Part shown: positions 23,781 through 33,153 of the stretch, in pieces
How the letters are laid out: each line of letters begins with the position of its first letter
Position numbering within the stretch: the first letter of the stretch is position 1
Assembly (NCBI GenBank): GCA_019118745.1
Contig: DWYJ01000037.1
Span: forward strand, 1-64,000
Direction of reading: 5' to 3'
From: Candidatus Desulfovibrio gallistercoris
GTDB taxonomy: Bacteria > Desulfobacterota > Desulfovibrionia > Desulfovibrionales > Desulfovibrionaceae
Length of the DNA stretch: 64,000 nucleotides
The notes under the pieces: model-generated
Database searches by the model: none
Told to the model about the DNA's origin: nothing
The model's input: only the letters and a program-made list of their open reading frames with translations
Translations under genes and position numbers: made by a program

Positions 23781-25184
23781 TCAGCATTCGACGATGCTGA
23801 CGGCAAGTCCGCCTTCGCTTGTTTCCTTGAATTTGTTGCTCATCTCCCTGCCGGTCTCCCCCATGGCGCTGATGACGGCATCCAGCGTGACCTTGTGCTG
23901 GAAGCTTTCTTCGCATGTGGCGATCAGCATGGCGCTATAGGCCTTGATCGCCCCCACGGAGTTGCGCTCTATGCAGGGTATCTGCACATATCCCCCCACG
24001 GGGTCGCACGTCAGCCCCAGGTGATGCTCCAGCGCGATCTCCGCGGCATTTTCCACATCAGCAATGGCGCAGCCACGCGCATGGGCCAGCATGGCCGCAC
24101 TCATGCTGGCCGCCACACCCACTTCACCCTGACAACCCACTTCCGCGCCAGCGATGCCCGCATTGTGCTTGGCGAGGAAACCCACGGCTGCCGAAGCCAG
24201 CACACCCTCGCGCAGAGCGCGTTCACCTATGTTCATATCGTTGCGCATGGAATACAGCAGAGCCGGCATGACACCCGCCGCGCCGCAGGTCGGCGCGGTG
24301 ACGATGACACCGCCGCTGGCGTTCTCCTCGGCGACCGCAAAGGCATAAGCGCTGAGCTTGGACAGAAAGCGGTCAACGGCAATGGGCAATTGCTTCGCAT
24401 GGTCGAGCAGGCTTGCGGCCTTCCGCCAGACGCCGAGCGTCCCCGGAAGCTTGCCCGTGGCCGCAAGCCCGCGGCGCACGCTGTCGTACATGGCTTCCAT
24501 GATCTCATCAAGCCGTTCATAGATCGCGGGACGGCTCATCCCGGTAATGGCGGTCTCGTTTTCAAGCATGAGCTCGTGCAGGGTGAGTCCTGTTTTCGCG
24601 AGATGGCCGCGCAATTCCTGCATGGTGCCGTAGGGGTAACGCGGCTTCCCTCTTTCCGGGGGAGTCCAGCCCTGCCACTGGATGAACCCGCCGCCGACGG
24701 AATAGTATTCCCTCTCGAAAAGCGATCTCCCTCCGGCGTCAAGCAGGAAAGCCCGCAGCGTATTGCTGAAGGGAGCGTCGTGGGCCACTGGTCCAAATAC
24801 CACATCGGCGAGTCCCACGCTCAGCGTTTTGCCGCCAATGCTGACATCATGGCGGGCATCGGGATCGCGGCCAAGCGAGGTCAGAACATCGCCCGGGCAG
24901 GTTTCCGGCTGGGAGCCCAGCAGGCCGGCAAGAACAGCCACATTCGTTCCGTGCCCTATCCCGGTGGCGCTGAGGGAGCCGAGCAACTCCACTCGCAGGG
25001 CCTCCGCCCGCGCCAGAGTATCCGACGGCAGGGCGCGGCAGAGTTCAAGAAAATCACAGGCCGCTTTCATGGGGCCGATGGTGTGGGAGCTGGAAGGGCC
25101 GGGCCCTACCTTGAAGAAGTCGAAGAGCGTGGTAGTGATGGGGGGGCGGGCAGTCGTGACCGGGCGTAAAGAGGGGTGTGACAT
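23781..25184 (-). CDS. sdaA: L-serine ammonia-lyase, iron-sulfur type (single chain)
   Basis: The enzyme (467 aa) deaminates L-serine to pyruvate and ammonia using a 4Fe-4S cluster. The beta-type domain is N-terminal (DFFKVGPGPSSSHTIGPM) and the alpha-type domain C-terminal, with cluster cysteines in APTCGAAGV, LGLTCDPVGGYVQIPC and likely the final Cys. The ATG at 25184 follows GGAG. The track start at 25295 would run into the transporter gene. It lies about 80 bases after a serine-type transporter, which strongly supports serine as the substrate. Confidence 0.95.
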   Translation of the reverse strand: MSHPSLRPVTTARPPITTTLFDFFKVGPGPSSSHTIGPMKAACDFLELCRALPSDTLARAEALRVELLGSLSATGIGHGTNVAVLAGLLGSQPETCPGDVLTSLGRDPDARHDVSIGGKTLSVGLADVVFGPVAHDAPFSNTLRAFLLDAGGRSLFEREYYSVGGGFIQWQGWTPPERGKPRYPYGTMQELRGHLAKTGLTLHELMLENETAITGMSRPAIYERLDEIMEAMYDSVRRGLAATGKLPGTLGVWRKAASLLDHAKQLPIAVDRFLSKLSAYAFAVAEENASGGVIVTAPTCGAAGVMPALLYSMRNDMNIGERALREGVLASAAVGFLAKHNAGIAGAEVGCQGEVGVAASMSAAMLAHARGCAIADVENAAEIALEHHLGLTCDPVGGYVQIPCIERNSVGAIKAYSAMLIATCEESFQHKVTLDAVISAMGETGREMSNKFKETSEGGLAVSIVEC

Positions 25185-25263
25185 GGGAAAACTCCGTTTC
25201 CGCCGCGTTGGGCAAGCGTATGAAAAATGCGCCGCGCGGGTGGCCGCACGGCGCGATCGAACA

Positions 25264-26532
25264 TCAGAACAGTATCGCCCCAAGCAGAGAGGCAATGGTG
25301 ATGAGGCCCATCACCGTCACGAAGACGTTGGAGAACTGCCCCTGGAACTTGTGCATGGCCGGTACGCGGCGGATGGCATACATGGGCATGATGAAGAGGA
25401 TCATGGCGATGATCGGACCGCCAAGGGTCTCGATCATGCCGAGGATGCTTGGGTTGATGGTGGCGACAATCCAGCCGGAGATGAAGAAAAAGAGGGTCAA
25501 TCCCCGGTTGAGCCTGGCGGCGTCGTAACTTTTGCCGCTGTCGCGCAGATATTTGTGCAAAATGCCGTGCAATCCTTCACGAGCGCCGAGGTAATGTCCA
25601 AAGTAGGATGTGGCGATGGCAAGGAAAGCGATCAGCGGTCCGAAATAGGAAATGACGGGATTGTCAAAGCGGTTTGCCAGGTAGGAGAGGATGGGGATGT
25701 TCTCGCGCTGCGCTTCGGCAAGGTCCTGTGGGGTCAGGCTGAACACGCAGCTGAACACGAAAAACATGACAAAAACCACCAGGATGCCCGTCGTATTCCG
25801 CAGGGTGACGCGCGCCTTCTCTTCGGCCGCGGTCCCGTATTCGTTCTGCTCTGCAACGGCAAAGGACGAGATCGCGGGCGAGTGGTTGAAGGCAAAGACC
25901 AGCACGGGCAGGGTCAGCCAGATGGTCGTGGCGAAGTCGCCAACGCCGGGCATCTCGGAGAACATGCTCATGTTCCAGTGCGGGATCAGATAGATCGACA
26001 GGCCAAGAAGGGTGGCGCAGAGCGGATAGACAAGTTTTTCATTGAACTTGAGCACGAAGCTTTCGCCCACCACGATGACGAGGATCATGGCGCCCACCAG
26101 CACGCCGGAAAGTATGAAGCGGCTCAGCGTGTAGGGCTCGAGCACGGTGGCCAGCGAGGCCATGCCAAGCTGATTGACGAGAAAGGAGCCCACGGTATTG
26201 GTGATGCCTACGCCATAGATCAGCAAAATTGGGTAGATGGCGAAAAAATACAGGACAGTGATCAGCTTTCCGGCCGAGGAGCCGAAATGCTCTTCCACGA
26301 CCTCCGTGATGTCGCTGCCGGGTTTTGCGGACGAGAGCACGAACCGCGCCAGAGCGCGGTGGGAAAGATAGACCATGGGGCCGGTAAGCAGCGTGATCGC
26401 TATCAGCGGCCAGACGCCGGATGCGCCCGCCTTGATGGGGAGGAAAAGAATCCCCGCGCCCACGGCGGTGCCGAACAGATTGAGCATCCACATGGTGTCA
26501 AAAGAATTCCAGCGTGAAGTCGTGTTTTGCAA
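25264..26532 (-). CDS. Serine/threonine-type amino acid transporter (HAAAP/SdaC family)
   Basis: The permease (422 aa) has about eleven membrane segments. It opens with [27 protein letters not shown], the family signature, and [19 protein letters not shown]. Members import serine, threonine, tryptophan or tyrosine with protons or sodium. Pairing with sdaA points to serine. The start is TTG at 26532, eight bases after AGGAGG, so an unusual initiation codon is well supported. Confidence 0.9.
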   Translation of the reverse strand: MQNTTSRWNSFDTMWMLNLFGTAVGAGILFLPIKAGASGVWPLIAITLLTGPMVYLSHRALARFVLSSAKPGSDITEVVEEHFGSSAGKLITVLYFFAIYPILLIYGVGITNTVGSFLVNQLGMASLATVLEPYTLSRFILSGVLVGAMILVIVVGESFVLKFNEKLVYPLCATLLGLSIYLIPHWNMSMFSEMPGVGDFATTIWLTLPVLVFAFNHSPAISSFAVAEQNEYGTAAEEKARVTLRNTTGILVVFVMFFVFSCVFSLTPQDLAEAQRENIPILSYLANRFDNPVISYFGPLIAFLAIATSYFGHYLGAREGLHGILHKYLRDSGKSYDAARLNRGLTLFFFISGWIVATINPSILGMIETLGGPIIAMILFIMPMYAIRRVPAMHKFQGQFSNVFVTVMGLITIASLLGAILF

Positions 26533-26681
26533 TGCAGTACCCTCCTGTTACAAGATTGACAAAGTGCATCCCAACAAATTTGAGCGCTGTATATTGATGA
26601 CGCTACTTCCTTATATGAGAATATACGATATGGCAAGACAAATCCTCGCGGGCAGCAATCTCGTCATATAACTGACAAACG

Positions 26682-26696
26682 GATGCCGTAGCATCA
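26682..26696. promoter_or_regulatory. Possible operator at the serine transporter transcription start
   Basis: GATGC, four bases, GCATC (the minus strand reads GATGCTACGGCATC). The perfect short dyad lies just downstream of the -10 box of the transporter promoter. Confidence 0.35.
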
Positions 26697-26699
26697 TTT

Positions 26700-26728
26700 T
26701 TTATAACATATAACGAAAATTCATGCAA
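26700..26728 (-). promoter_or_regulatory. Predicted sigma-70 promoter of the serine transporter-sdaA operon
   Basis: On the minus strand TTGCAT, 17 bases, then TATAAA, inside the AT-rich island. The leader to the TTG start would be about 160 bases. Confidence 0.55.
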
Positions 26729-27082
26729 GTATATTCCGCTTTCAAGAGTGATATATTTTTAAAATTCAACCCATATAAAATAGTAATAATAATTCATCGA
26801 TTAAACCTATTAATCTGTCATGCGAGCGCAAAAAAGATGAGAGCTTGCGGGAACGGCTCATTGCTGACCATGCCCACAGTCTGACGCATCCCGACCGATG
26901 ATGGAGTGTCGAGCCGCAGCGCGCACCTCGAAGGCGGACTTGCCTCGAGTCCCTGACTCATTCCTCGCAAGAGGGCGCTGGGGGAAAATGGAGGACTTGG
27001 AAGGAAAGGAACTGCGCGACGGGGTGACGCCCCGCCGGGACGGACGCTTGCCGTTGGGGGGAATCGTGCAGGCTGACCAGGG

Positions 27083-27119
27083 AAAAAGCGGCGGGGGGCG
27101 GTCCTTGCGAACCGCCCCC
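27083..27119 (-). terminator. Intrinsic terminator of the lactate permease gene
   Basis: On the minus strand GGGGGCGGT and ACCGCCCCC form a stem, followed by CCGCTTTTTCCC. It lies about 110 bases after the permease stop. Confidence 0.8.
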
Positions 27120-27229
27120 TCAGAAAAGGAGTCCGAACATCTCTCGCCGTGTCATCCGCGTGAAGAGGGGCTCCGCTCACGCCGCAATCGGTTTGACAGA
27201 TGTCCCGACAAACCCTCTTCGCGCGAAGC

Positions 27230-28870
27230 TTACGGCAGCATCCAGCTCAGAACGGTGGCCTGCAGCCAGGTCAGCACGCAGATGCACGCCGTCATGGCGA
27301 TACTGTGCGGCAGGGCGAAGCGGAAGAGGTCGCCTTCCTGTCCCACCATGCTGGTGGCGGCGGTGGCCACGCTGATGGACTGGGGCGAGATCATCTTGCC
27401 GGTCACGCCGCCGGAAGAGTTGGCGGCCACGGCCAGTTCGGGCGGCATGCCCACCACTTCGGCGGTAGAGCGCTGCATACCGCAGAACAGCGCGTTGGAC
27501 GAGGTGTCCGAACCGGTCAGGAACACGCCCAGCCAGCCCAGCAGGGGCGCGAAGATGGGGAAGAAGCTGCCGGTCAGGGTAAAGGCGATGCCCAGAGTGG
27601 AGCTCATGCCGGAGTAGTTCATGAGGTAGGCCAGGCCCAGGATCATGGCGATGGTCAGGATGGGGAAGCGCAGCTGCACCACGGTGCGGAAAAAGCAGCT
27701 TACCGCATTGCCGAAGCTGTAGCCGGGCATGAGCGGCACCGAGAGGAAGCCGGCGATGAGGATGGCCGTGCCGCCCGCGGAGAGCCAGTTGAGGGTGAAG
27801 ACCGCCGGATACACCGGATCCTTGCCTTCGGGCAGGATGGGAGCGGCCTTCAGCACGAGACCGTCAAGACCGGGCCAGCTGAACTTGATGACCGAACCGG
27901 GGATGGCGTTGAGCACATCCTTGAACTGCGGCAGCCCCCAGAAAAAGACCATCACGGCCAGGATGATGTAGGGGCCCCAGGCGCGCAGCACCACGCCGAA
28001 ACGGGGAGCCTCGCCCTCGAGGACGGCTTCGGCTTCGCCTTCAAAGCGGAAGATGCGCGCCGGCTTCCAGACGCGCAGCAGCAGCACGAGGCCGATGATG
28101 GCGATGATGGCGGACATGATGTCCGGCAGGGTCGGGCCGTGGAAGTTGGAGAACACGAACTGCGAGCCGGCAAAACAGACGCCGGACACGATGATGGCGG
28201 GCAGCACTTCCATCGAACGCTTGAAGCCGCACATGACCACGCAGAGCCAGAGCGGCACGATGACCGACAGGAACGGCAGCTGACGTCCCACGATGGCGCT
28301 GATGTGCAGATCGGAGAAACCCGACACCTGGCCGGCCACGATGACCGGCACGCCGATGGCCCCGAAGGCCACGGGCGCGGTATTGGCGATGAGACAGATG
28401 CCGGCGGCGTAAAGCGGCTTGAAGCCAAGCCCCACCAGCATGGCGGCGGTGATGGCCACGGGCGTGCCGAAGCCCGCCGTGCCCTCGATGAAGGAACCAA
28501 AGGCAAAGGCGATGAAGATGGCCTGGAGGCGGCGGTCATCGGTCAGGCGAGCCAGGGACTGCTTGATGTATTCGAACTCTCCGGACTCGACGGTCATGTT
28601 GTAGACCCAGACCGCCGTGACCACGATCCACACGATGGGGAACAGGCCGAAGGCCGCCCCATACAAAAAGGAGCTGAATGCCGTGGTGGCCGGCATCCCC
28701 CAGACCAGCACGGCCAGCGCAAAGGAAAGCACCACGGCCGCACCGGCGGCATGGTGTCCTTTGGCGCGGCGCACGGCCAGCATGTAAAAAAGCGCAATGA
28801 GCGGAACGGCCGCGCACAGCGCGGACAGCAACGCCCCCCCGGCGGGATCGTACACCTGAGTCCAAGCCAT
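27230..28870 (-). CDS. lldP: L-lactate permease (LldP/LutP family)
   Basis: The permease (546 aa) has about 13 membrane segments and family motifs AFAFGSFIEGTAGFGTPVAITA and GSFFPIFAPLLGWLGVFLTGSDTSSNALF. It imports lactate with protons. The ATG at 28870 (MAWTQVYDPAGG) has GGAGAG upstream and matches the family start. The track start at 28927 is in the leader. It is divergent from the EVE gene and close to the lactate-oxidation genes. The promoter has a near-consensus -35/-10 pair and a perfect palindrome at the start site. Confidence 0.95.
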   Translation of the reverse strand: MAWTQVYDPAGGALLSALCAAVPLIALFYMLAVRRAKGHHAAGAAVVLSFALAVLVWGMPATTAFSSFLYGAAFGLFPIVWIVVTAVWVYNMTVESGEFEYIKQSLARLTDDRRLQAIFIAFAFGSFIEGTAGFGTPVAITAAMLVGLGFKPLYAAGICLIANTAPVAFGAIGVPVIVAGQVSGFSDLHISAIVGRQLPFLSVIVPLWLCVVMCGFKRSMEVLPAIIVSGVCFAGSQFVFSNFHGPTLPDIMSAIIAIIGLVLLLRVWKPARIFRFEGEAEAVLEGEAPRFGVVLRAWGPYIILAVMVFFWGLPQFKDVLNAIPGSVIKFSWPGLDGLVLKAAPILPEGKDPVYPAVFTLNWLSAGGTAILIAGFLSVPLMPGYSFGNAVSCFFRTVVQLRFPILTIAMILGLAYLMNYSGMSSTLGIAFTLTGSFFPIFAPLLGWLGVFLTGSDTSSNALFCGMQRSTAEVVGMPPELAVAANSSGGVTGKMISPQSISVATAATSMVGQEGDLFRFALPHSIAMTACICVLTWLQATVLSWMLP

Positions 28871-28957
28871 ATGACTCTCCAAACAGACGGTTAGAAGTTC
28901 ATCCCTGCCGCCCTCTTCCGTCATCATCCAGCCTTGTCGAGGGAAGAAGGCGACGGC

Positions 28958-28976
28958 TGCCCCCTTTTAGGGGGCA
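28958..28976. promoter_or_regulatory. Perfect palindrome at the lldP transcription start
   Basis: TGCCCCC, five bases, GGGGGCA. It lies immediately downstream of the lldP -10 box, where it could be a repressor site or a 5' RNA hairpin. Confidence 0.5.
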
Positions 28977-28984
28977 TTTCTAAA

Positions 28985-29014
28985 ATTATATCCCATTTCC
29001 TCGGCATCCGTCAA
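28985..29014 (-). promoter_or_regulatory. Predicted sigma-70 promoter of lldP
   Basis: On the minus strand TTGACG, 18 bases, then a perfect TATAAT. It lies about 115 bases before the lldP start codon. Confidence 0.75.
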
Positions 29015-29155
29015 GAAAATAAGAAAAAAACGGTCGCGTGCCTCCTCGTCCGAAACCCCGTCTTGACAGGACGGGCGCCTTGCCCACATGGTTGTGTATT
29101 CATCCACCGGGGCCGGCGGCCAGACGCCGGCCGGCACGCGCACAGGAGGAACGGC

Positions 29156-29638
29156 ATGATGCGCTACTGGCTGTTCAAATCCGAACCGGAGTGCTATTCT
29201 TGGCAGGATCTGTCCGCTGCGCCGCGGCAGACCACGTCCTGGGACGGCGTACGCAATTATCAGGCACGCAACTTCATGAAGGCCATGCAGACGGGCGATC
29301 TGGGATTCTTCTACCACAGCGGCGCAGACCCGGCCATCATCGGCGTGGTGCGCGTCGTGCGGGAGGCCTACCCCGACCATACGGCGCAGGACCCGGAAAA
29401 CAACCATTTCGACCCTCGAGCCACGCCCGAGAAACCCATCTGGGAAATGGTGGACGTGCGGCTGGAACGGGCCTTCCCCCATCCTCTGCGGCGCAGGGAT
29501 CTGGCCGCCTTCCCGGAGCTGGCGGGCATGGAGCTCTTGCGGCGGGGCAGCCGCCTGTCCGTGCAGCCGGTCAGCCCGGAGGCCTTTGCCTTCATCTGCG
29601 CGCTGGCCGAAAACGGCGTGCCGGACGGACGGGCGTAG
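29156..29638 (+). CDS. EVE domain-containing protein
   Basis: One hundred and sixty residues forming a single EVE (PUA-like) domain: MRYWLFKSEPECYSWQDL, WDGVRNYQARNFMK, GDLGFFYHSGADPAIIGVV and IWEMVDVRL are the standard motifs. EVE domains bind modified bases in DNA or RNA. AGGAGGA lies five bases before the ATG. The track start at 28934 overlaps the lldP promoter and is rejected. It sits between the permease and the lactate dehydrogenase genes and is probably unrelated to lactate. Confidence 0.93.
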   Translation: MMRYWLFKSEPECYSWQDLSAAPRQTTSWDGVRNYQARNFMKAMQTGDLGFFYHSGADPAIIGVVRVVREAYPDHTAQDPENNHFDPRATPEKPIWEMVDVRLERAFPHPLRRRDLAAFPELAGMELLRRGSRLSVQPVSPEAFAFICALAENGVPDGRA

Positions 29639-29786
29639 CCGCGCGCAGGCCGACGCCACGCCGGGATCCTCGCTTGCGGACTTTACAGCCCCGTCCCTTC
29701 TAACGTAAGACAGTCATCATTTTTCACCGTCCCGCCGGCATGATGTGACAAAATGTATCATTCCAGCGGGTCTTGAGGGTTTTTTC

Positions 29787-31175
29787 ATGGCGAATAATGC
29801 TCTTATCAAGGATTTCGAGGCCCTGCTCGGCCCCGAGAACGTCTTCAGCTCCGAAGCCGACCGGCAGAGCTATTCCTACGACTCCGCCGTGCTCGCGCCC
29901 GTGGTGCCCACGCTGGTGGTGCGCCCCACCACCTGCGAGCAGCTCGGCCAGTGCGTCAAGAAGCTGTATGACAACGGCATCCCCATGACCGTCCGCGGTG
30001 CGGGCACCAATCTGTCCGGCGGCGTGATCCCCGATGCGCCGGATACGGTGGTCATCCTGACCAACGGGCTCAACCGCATTCTTGAAATCAACGAGAACGA
30101 CCTCTACGCCGTGGTGGAACCGGGCGTCATCACGGCGCAGTTTGCCGCGGCCGTGGAAAAGAAGGGACTGTTCTACCCGCCGGACCCGGGCTCGCAGTCC
30201 GTCTCCACCATCGGCGGCAACATCGCGGAAAATGCGGGCGGCCTGCGCGGACTCAAATACGGCGTCACCAAGGACTACGTCATGGGCGTGGAATTTTTCG
30301 ACGCCACCGGCGAAGTGGTCAAGAGCGGTTCGCGTACCGTCAAATGCGTGACCGGCTACAATCTGGCGGGCATGCTTACCCAGAGCGAGGGCACGCTCGG
30401 CGTCATCTCGCAGGCCATTCTCAAGCTGGTGCCTCCGCCGCAGGCCTCCAAAGCGCTTATGGCCGTCTTTGACGACATGCAGAAGGCGGCCGAAGCCGTG
30501 GCCGGCATCATTGCCGCCCATGTGGTGCCCTGTACGCTCGAATTTCTGGACAATAACACCATCGTGCGCGTGGACGACTTCACCCATGCCGGTCTGCCTC
30601 GCGATGCGGCGGCCATCCTGCTCATCGAGGTGGACGGACACCCGGCCCAGGTGGCCGATGACGCCGAGGCCGTGGAGCGCGTCCTCAGGAGCACCGGCGC
30701 CACGGCCGTGCACGTGGCCCGCGACGCCGCCGAAAAGAACACCCTCTGGGAGGCGCGCCGCATGGCCCTGCCCGTGCTGGCCCGCGCCCGCCCCACCACC
30801 ATCCTGGAAGACGCCACCGTGCCCCGCTCGCAGATCCCGGCCATGATGAAGGCCGTCACCGACATCGCCGCCAAATACCGCGTGGAGGTGGGCACCTTCG
30901 GCCATGCCGGGGACGGCAACCTGCACCCGACCTTCCTCTGCGACAAGCGCGATGCCGACGAGTTCTCCCGCGTGGAAGCGGCCATCGACGAGATGTTCGA
31001 GACGGCCATCAGCCTGCATGGCACCCTTTCCGGCGAACACGGCATCGGCACGGCCAAGGCCAAGTGGATGGAGAAGGAAACCTCCCGCGGCACCATCCTC
31101 TTCTCGCAGCGGCTGCGGCGCGCCCTTGATCCCAAGGGGCTGCTCAATCCCACCAAGCTGGTGAGCATCCGTTAG
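29787..31175 (+). CDS. FAD-binding lactate/glycolate dehydrogenase subunit (GlcD-like)
   Basis: The flavoprotein (462 aa) is of the FAD_binding_4/FAD-oxidase_C type. The FAD-binding stretch is MTVRGAGTNLSGGVIP and PGSQSVSTIGGNIAENAGG, and the C-terminal domain has EVGTFGHAGDGNLHP and SLHGTLSGEHGIGTAK. It oxidises a 2-hydroxyacid, most likely D-lactate in this context, and passes electrons to the Fe-S protein encoded next. GAGGG precedes the ATG at 29787. It is the first of four co-directional lactate genes. Confidence 0.92.
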   Translation: MANNALIKDFEALLGPENVFSSEADRQSYSYDSAVLAPVVPTLVVRPTTCEQLGQCVKKLYDNGIPMTVRGAGTNLSGGVIPDAPDTVVILTNGLNRILEINENDLYAVVEPGVITAQFAAAVEKKGLFYPPDPGSQSVSTIGGNIAENAGGLRGLKYGVTKDYVMGVEFFDATGEVVKSGSRTVKCVTGYNLAGMLTQSEGTLGVISQAILKLVPPPQASKALMAVFDDMQKAAEAVAGIIAAHVVPCTLEFLDNNTIVRVDDFTHAGLPRDAAAILLIEVDGHPAQVADDAEAVERVLRSTGATAVHVARDAAEKNTLWEARRMALPVLARARPTTILEDATVPRSQIPAMMKAVTDIAAKYRVEVGTFGHAGDGNLHPTFLCDKRDADEFSRVEAAIDEMFETAISLHGTLSGEHGIGTAKAKWMEKETSRGTILFSQRLRRALDPKGLLNPTKLVSIR

Positions 31176-31186
31176 GGGGCCGTGCC

Positions 31187-32497
31187 GTGAGCGATCTGCA
31201 TACTCTTGCCCGGCGTCTCATGGCGCTGGATGACCGGCTGGCGGCCTGCATGCGCTGCGGCCTCTGTCAGGGCGTCTGTCCCATGTTCGGGGCCACCATG
31301 AAGGAGGCCGACGTGGCCCGCGGCAAGCTGGCGCTGGTGAACAATCTGGCCCACGAACTCATCTGCGATCCGCAGGCCGTGGCGGGCAAGCTTGACCGCT
31401 GCCTGCTCTGCGGCTCCTGCGAGGCGGCCTGTCCTTCCGGCGTGAAGATTACGGAGATCTTTTTCGAGGCGCGCGAGGTGGTCAATGCCTACCTCGGCCT
31501 GCATCCGCTGAAAAAGATGATTTTCCGCTTTCTGCTGCCCCGGCCGGAGCTGTTCAATCTGAGCGTGCGCGTGGGCGCTCCCCTGCAGCGCCTCGTGCTG
31601 CGCCGCAATCATGACGTGCAGGAGACGGCCTGCGCGCCCATGCTCTCCTTCATGCTGGGCAAACGGCACGTGCGGCCGCTGGCCGCCCGTTCCCTGTCGT
31701 CCCTCGTCGGGCCGCTGGACGAACCGCGCCCGGAAGGGGGCCTCAAGGTGGCCTTCTATCCCGGCTGCATGGGGGACAAGCTCTATGTGGACATGGCGCG
31801 GGCCTGCCTTGCGGTGCTGCGCCATCACAAGGTGGCCGTCTTCCTGCCGGAAGGGCTGGCCTGCTGCGGCATGCCCGCGCTGGCCTCCGGCGACGCCGAG
31901 GGCATGCTGCGCCAGATTTCCGCCAATCTGCCCATACTGCGCGGGGATTTCGACTACCTCGTCACGCCCTGCCCCACCTGTACCAAGACCATTGCCGCCC
32001 TCTGGCCGCGCTATGCCCAGCGCCTCGGCACGCTGGAACGCGAGGCCACCGCCCGCCTGGCCGAAAAGACGCGGGACATCACCGCCTTTCTGGTGGATGT
32101 GCTCAAGGTGGAGGCTCTGCCCGGCGGCGAGGGCACGCTTGCCGTCACCTACCATGACTCCTGTCACCTTTCCAAGGGACTGGGAATCCGCAGCCAGCCC
32201 CGCACGCTCATCAGGGCGTCCGCGCCCTGCCGCCTCGTGGAGATGAACGAGGCGGATCGCTGCTGCGGCTGCGGCGGCTCCTTCAACCTGACCCACTATG
32301 ACCTCTCCCGGCGCATCGGTCAGCGCAAACGGGACAATATCGTGGAGAGCGGCGCCGCCGTGGTGGCCGCCGCCTGTCCGGCCTGCATGATGCAGCTGGA
32401 AGACATGCTTTCGCAAAATCACGACGCCGTGACCGTCCGTCACCCCGTCCAGCTGTACGCACAGCACCTGGGACTGGGCGGCGGGCCCGCGGCATAG
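31187..32497 (+). CDS. Fe-S electron-transfer subunit of lactate/glycolate dehydrogenase (GlcF-like)
   Basis: The protein (436 aa) has two 4Fe-4S motifs (CMRCGLCQGVCPMFG and CLLCGSCEAACPSG) and two CCG domains (CCGMPALASGD with CPTCTKT, and RCCGCGGSFNL with CPACM). It accepts electrons from the flavoprotein encoded 11 bases upstream. The start is GTG at 31187 with GGGGG upstream. In Desulfovibrio such pairs form part of an organic-acid oxidation region. Confidence 0.92.
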   Translation: MSDLHTLARRLMALDDRLAACMRCGLCQGVCPMFGATMKEADVARGKLALVNNLAHELICDPQAVAGKLDRCLLCGSCEAACPSGVKITEIFFEAREVVNAYLGLHPLKKMIFRFLLPRPELFNLSVRVGAPLQRLVLRRNHDVQETACAPMLSFMLGKRHVRPLAARSLSSLVGPLDEPRPEGGLKVAFYPGCMGDKLYVDMARACLAVLRHHKVAVFLPEGLACCGMPALASGDAEGMLRQISANLPILRGDFDYLVTPCPTCTKTIAALWPRYAQRLGTLEREATARLAEKTRDITAFLVDVLKVEALPGGEGTLAVTYHDSCHLSKGLGIRSQPRTLIRASAPCRLVEMNEADRCCGCGGSFNLTHYDLSRRIGQRKRDNIVESGAAVVAAACPACMMQLEDMLSQNHDAVTVRHPVQLYAQHLGLGGGPAA

Positions 32498-32514
32498 TTT
32501 CAAAGGAGTGACTC

Positions 32515-33153
32515 ATGGCCCCTGTCAATCAGGAACTTGTCGATCTCTTCATAGCCCGCGCGGAGGCCGTTGCCGCTCAGGTGCAGCGTCTGCCCAACAT
32601 GGCCGCCGCCCTGCAGTACGCCGTGGACGTCTGCGCCCGCAAGGCCCCCTGCGAACTGCTGGCTGATGAAGATGTGGAAAAGGGCCCGGACGGCCCCAAT
32701 AAAGTGCCCACTCGCGTGCAGAAGATCCTTGCCGCGCCGGATCTGCCGGATGCGGACTTTGCCGCCCTGGCCGAAGCCTGCGCCGCGCAGGGCTTTGCCT
32801 GCCGCCGGGACGGCCTGCGCAACCATCTGGCCGGTATCGACGTGGGCCTGACCACGGCCCGGCTGGGTGTGGCCGCCAGCGGCACCTGCCTGACCGTGGG
32901 CGATAACGAGGATACTCGTCTGGCGGGCATGATCAGCGAGACGCACATCCTCATCCTGCGCGCCTCGGAGATCTACCCCGATCTGCCGTCCATCGCCGGC
33001 CGGCTCCGCGAGCGCATGGCCGAGCGTCCCGGCAGCTATACCGTCTTCATCACCGGCCCCAGCCGCACCGCCGACATCGAGCGCATCGGCGCCGTGGGCG
33101 TGCACGGCCCGCTGGAACTGCATATCGTTCTTCTGGAGGATGCCCATGTCTAA
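32515..33153 (+). CDS. lutC: LutC-like lactate utilization protein (LUD domain)
   Basis: The protein (212 aa) has the LUD fold: GIDVGLTTARLGVAASGTCLTV and TGPSRTADIERIGAVGVHGP are the hallmark motifs. LutC is one of the three proteins of the L-lactate oxidation complex. AAAGGAG lies before the ATG. Its end overlaps the start of the LutB-LutA fusion gene by eight bases, indicating coupled translation. Confidence 0.93.
   Translation: MAPVNQELVDLFIARAEAVAAQVQRLPNMAAALQYAVDVCARKAPCELLADEDVEKGPDGPNKVPTRVQKILAAPDLPDADFAALAEACAAQGFACRRDGLRNHLAGIDVGLTTARLGVAASGTCLTVGDNEDTRLAGMISETHILILRASEIYPDLPSIAGRLRERMAERPGSYTVFITGPSRTADIERIGAVGVHGPLELHIVLLEDAHV

Larger units (their letters stand above)
26533..27082. 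other. Intergenic region with an AT-rich island upstream of the serine genes
   Basis: Positions 26570-26820 are far more AT-rich than the rest of the window and hold the transporter promoter. Positions 26820-27080 return to high GC and contain no recognisable gene. ORFs 26818..27180 and 26898..27617 look spurious. Confidence 0.5.

Noticed and set aside
26898-27617. 239-aa plus-strand ORF between the serine and lactate genes
   Set aside because: Its second half is antisense to lldP and its first half is unremarkable GC-rich spacer with no ribosome site.
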